Both the position numbers and the translations under genes were made by a program. The notes below the pieces were generated by a model. It searched no databases. It had not been told where the DNA came from and worked only from the letters and a program-made list of their open reading frames with translations. DNA of 52,041 nucleotides from a virus. Numbering within the stretch: the first letter of the stretch is position 1; every line of letters begins with the position of its first letter. The DNA lies in the IMG/VR virus record IMGVR_UViG_3300032360_000011, positions 1-52,041 of that record. One strand, 5' to 3'. This document shows, piece after piece, positions 51,601 through 52,041 of the stretch.

Positions 51601-52041
51601 TCCAACTGACCAGCCGCACCATGCACCTCGTCGATGGCTGCTTCCGCTGAATCCGGAGCAGCGCGTTGGTCAGCGTCGGCTGCGCCGCGCCGGACAAGTA
51701 TGCCCCGATCAACTCCACCATCATTGAGACGATCCTGCAACATCAACCCAAGATGCTCGCGCTCATTCATAGCATCAGGGTCAAGGTCTTCTATCCCGCC
51801 GGGGACCAAAGTTTGTATCAGCCTCCTAGCCTCGTCCATTTCAGCCTGATCCCAATCGTGATCAGCGTTGAACAGATTCGCGACCTGATCTTCCAAGTCG
51901 AGGATCGTGCCCCCCTCAGGATCAGCGTCGGCCAGTGCGCCGCGCCGGACAAGTATGCCCCGATCAACTCCACCATCATTGAGACGATCCTGCAACATCA
52001 ACCCAAGATGCTCGCGCTCATTCATAGCATCAGGGTCAAGG
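45606..52041 (-). CDS. giant coiled-coil protein with C-terminal PI3/PI4-kinase-like domain, N-terminus off window
   Basis: At least 2144 codons; the frame is still open at base 52041, where an in-frame LDPDA precedes the first internal Met, so the true start is outside. Most of it is charged helix with internal duplications: an 85-residue repeat at the edge, PDSAEAAI-type units, two long DPRxM...RLKMLRDR units, and three VDKEI-type coiled-coil units. The last 270 residues resemble PI3/PI4-kinase or HipA-like kinases: a Lys in VIKGHTSRGYESG (46332-46343), GAEIAHILGVPLTPTR, the catalytic SDRHGGN (DRHGGN at 46005-46022), and the metal-binding LDLAWGF (45939-45959). It is probably a virion protein, by size and position. 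The target could be protein or lipid. Confidence 0.75.
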   Translation of the reverse strand, partial: LDPDAMNEREHLGLMLQDRLNDGGVDRGILVRRGALADADPEGGTILDLEDQVANLFNADHDWDQAEMDEARRLIQTLVPGGIEDLDPDAMNEREHLGLMLQDRLNDGGVDRGILVRRGAADADQRAAPDSAEAAIDEVHGAAGQLDRVLAGEIVGEERRALIDEARATALALRLNADELTQDPRLNDPEWRRRFDEAVGVLEQRLAVVEANFPDEAEFFEADIDGSLPDARSLRNVQNRFPRHGLPRRAFWRDEDYDPGGGRDAEVERQVHEQRFGRYFDDEGNRNVRGDLVNAILRGEQPSVLGIGDAQREARRDADAPAIRQLDDGRGFGEQVREWEYVELIAWLNNAEKNRRGSDPDRPPLGMFDEVPVDRRAVERQILAHLADDNLVDIDGNVELDLGAEFLMDDMLFMLRRRIYKDYNDGRSEWLDANMEDRFNQLNVEIERRHGGPEVAGEPDSAEAAIQEIHDIADRIAVQNWEGLEEEALREAIQVHADLQAMGDAETRDPRLNDPDWRERYRGAVDELGAAIELVRGRGDREMVERVEAEEGIGGEAERAAREVWGGGPDPRQMGFDALLDEMEDLQNAVDADVAAGRPINRQQQRRLKMLRDRKVIFEDPGIVGHREIQELRVSDAIREANAAMGRPDVTMGQLDDADERLVNLHDALLHRIAAPGGEDRDTLLRQRDQVQATRDLIAIVQARFDFDEPLGPRGRTEALRYDRGVARELLNDLDDWDEGTKRRAALLARSLSDVADDDADGEQGRNLALLLQSRLDNDGRDRGGMWAPGEEDHVGMDVGRDAGFPLDASRVRTDPGLLPEEVPDEAMIRFGGVDPRGMAYQAVLDDIEDLVAEGDRARQQGEHPQVALRRRRRLKMLRDRAAILADGIEVGDIEDKKRRDLRIQNALDEATSALGRAKGDAPVRAGGIGRDELNALAERLLQMEDALIGRHDRRDVDAADMDKLVRQMRLVNGQREEIDNEIAKLDVAAADVDAGVAEIAEIEAELDGGTGGDDAIYDTLFEAIGRVLGKGDDVPSIQDLIDHQNELDRIIQKRKLDKKDNEKYYDLQVRAKYIENIMRLERHEDLGPAEHGRNWRRLSFMVAQLQLGGGYYNTDRAMLNVERADVDRALEAMRRFTGGVGRVRGVEDEHRVRIDDAYHKMRGLRDAGWFDLDPQDRKKRIGVGNADAIVDADADKWGDEARKRAGKQVDDLLKQLAAAAGFKLNDEGRDEVGNKFGVRGLELDVEQGVEFLARADRLLRFYEKIHLNDAEFRVGDVRRIRDTIEARLHLESQSKADVTGGATWLRDANGELLYQNGVVQFDWNNATLEGLYVGVDGLVRQVNRGMKSRWDGGDIEPDMIHGHEANLNRALAEIEKHWPNRANLSDRDRKRLNSVRTRTKNAMKKLQAEKILREEEAKAAEVKRIDNDRMMRERFVKAKAFLGRMDALREGLIARVADDPDDAKLLEDLKAIDDEIEADHTGLDFRRVMQDRGEIPGDWAGVRDRMNEEHKEVKRMRREVSQRQNIRENREFIDGKGDRIGELEQILENNDEPGDAVDKEIADLLDKVNDLQEVVVGVDAAKELNEQRRELRRRLRRLQDKVDQREDIKKVRAVAAKADRIAELEAMDLDDVAAVDEAVDKEIVDLYKEIKNLPDIEDGTLKRSVRDLKLRTGVMRDKVKNRAEIAEARRVLPPARDRHDAIRAALDAGDVPDNELDPLLKEIRKLHKAVDEAEGANHDPILKAARKKLRQELNDMLTELQVAREMAPLGDLKHPKAAEGPRLTEAVGGQPVADRIPGLGIPGRKDSEGRIHLEAVAIGNMGMKTQLDADRYIRAGGDTRDVPDEYLVSALLVNSHPKGYAGPPLKRFKIVSADGGAIGTVRVLVQYNEDGSLSNKGLVIKGHTSRGYESGAQVDNLGEMYGAEIAHILGVPLTPTRTDGEMDLRRGGRGRAVVMEHALNALVDPNGEFDQQSRFSRGNMINPTSEQNLVSRLHNFIPNWLMSVSDRHGGNGYLAVHPDGRIAAVPLDLAWGFFHPNVVASNVTTDPTGYGFGMDSHLLDDLRQAARDDPKVRQVLEQQIRHMLTQWNLFMADEAAVNRMAEGGVYADKYSDSLKAKMKDKWKKHRAKMGNLDIDAIITTMLG
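51681..51786 (-). repeat. 106-base repeat, copy 1 (period 255 bases)
   Basis: Identical over the visible 106 bases to 51936-52041. It encodes the end of LDPDAMNEREHLGLMLQDRL and the following DGGVDRGILVRRGA. The 255-base (85-codon) distance keeps frame, so it is a recent in-frame tandem duplication within the giant protein. More copies may lie off the window. Confidence 0.95.
51936..52041 (-). repeat. 106-base repeat, copy 2, reaching the window edge
   Basis: Same sequence as 51681-51786 with no difference that I can find. The repeat is cut by the edge, so its full length is unknown. A more diverged relative (SLSDVADDDADGEQGRNL with ALLLQSRLDNDGRDRG) is encoded near 49690-49790. Confidence 0.95.

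Noticed and set aside
49185-51650. Long plus-strand open frame (over 800 codons) opposite the giant gene
   Set aside because: It runs antiparallel to the repeated, charged-helix coding frame and its protein is Arg/His/Thr/Pro-rich with no domain. It is a shadow caused by codon bias.
1-52041. tRNA genes
   Set aside because: No segment with a T-loop GGTTCGAATCC-like sequence and cloverleaf arms was noticed by eye; a tRNAscan run would settle it.

Overview
The window is part of the structural region of a contractile-tailed double-stranded DNA phage (myovirus), or of a prophage of one. The evidence is a contiguous set of head, tail and lysis genes: an HK97-type major capsid protein, head-tail connector, tail completion proteins, sheath, tube, a frameshifted tail assembly chaperone, tape measure, hub, gp25-like wedge, baseplate J, tail protein I, many fibres and an amidase endolysin. 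No integrase, rRNA, tRNA or CRISPR array was seen. The host is not given by the sequence. A high-GC Gram-positive (actinobacterial) host is my inference, from a DUF6197-like protein, peptidoglycan-binding modules, two adjacent holin-like membrane proteins and no recognisable spanin; confidence is moderate to low.

Layout. Almost everything is on the minus strand and is transcribed right to left. From the right: a giant coiled-coil protein (52041 to 45606, cut by the window edge) ending in a PI3/PI4-kinase-like domain; a small protein; a 687-aa protein with an HExxH metalloprotease site; a small protein; an 1104-aa protein ending in an ADP-ribosyltransferase domain; a small protein; then the major capsid gene (39281-37977). 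Next comes a block on the opposite strand (32744-37893): a helicase-associated/HTH protein, a small membrane protein, a ParB-like protein, three small proteins, a class II (B12-dependent) ribonucleotide reductase and a DUF6197-like protein. It carries its own promoters and a terminator after its fourth gene, and ends at a hairpin facing the capsid gene.

The minus-strand morphogenesis genes resume at 32615 and run to the left edge. Their order is connector, tail completion, terminator with an Fn3 domain, sheath, tube, terminator hairpin, frameshifted chaperone, tape measure, LysM-type tail protein, hub with peptidoglycan-binding domain, OB-fold spike fused to a fibre, gp25, baseplate J and tail protein I fused to lectin-like domains. 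After these come at least five fibre genes with holin candidates, the endolysin and small coupled genes among them. Many junctions are TAATG, ATGA or GTGA overlaps, so the genes are probably co-transcribed and translationally coupled.

The most interesting part is 39.6-52.0 kb. Three large proteins with different enzyme domains (kinase-like, zincin, ADP-ribosyltransferase) sit directly upstream of the capsid gene. Two of them share an almost identical module of about 45 residues containing a DxDxDG calcium-binding-like loop. I propose that this is a set of virion-packaged, injected effectors with interchangeable catalytic ends. Portal, terminase and a conventional prohead protease are not in the window and probably lie to the right.
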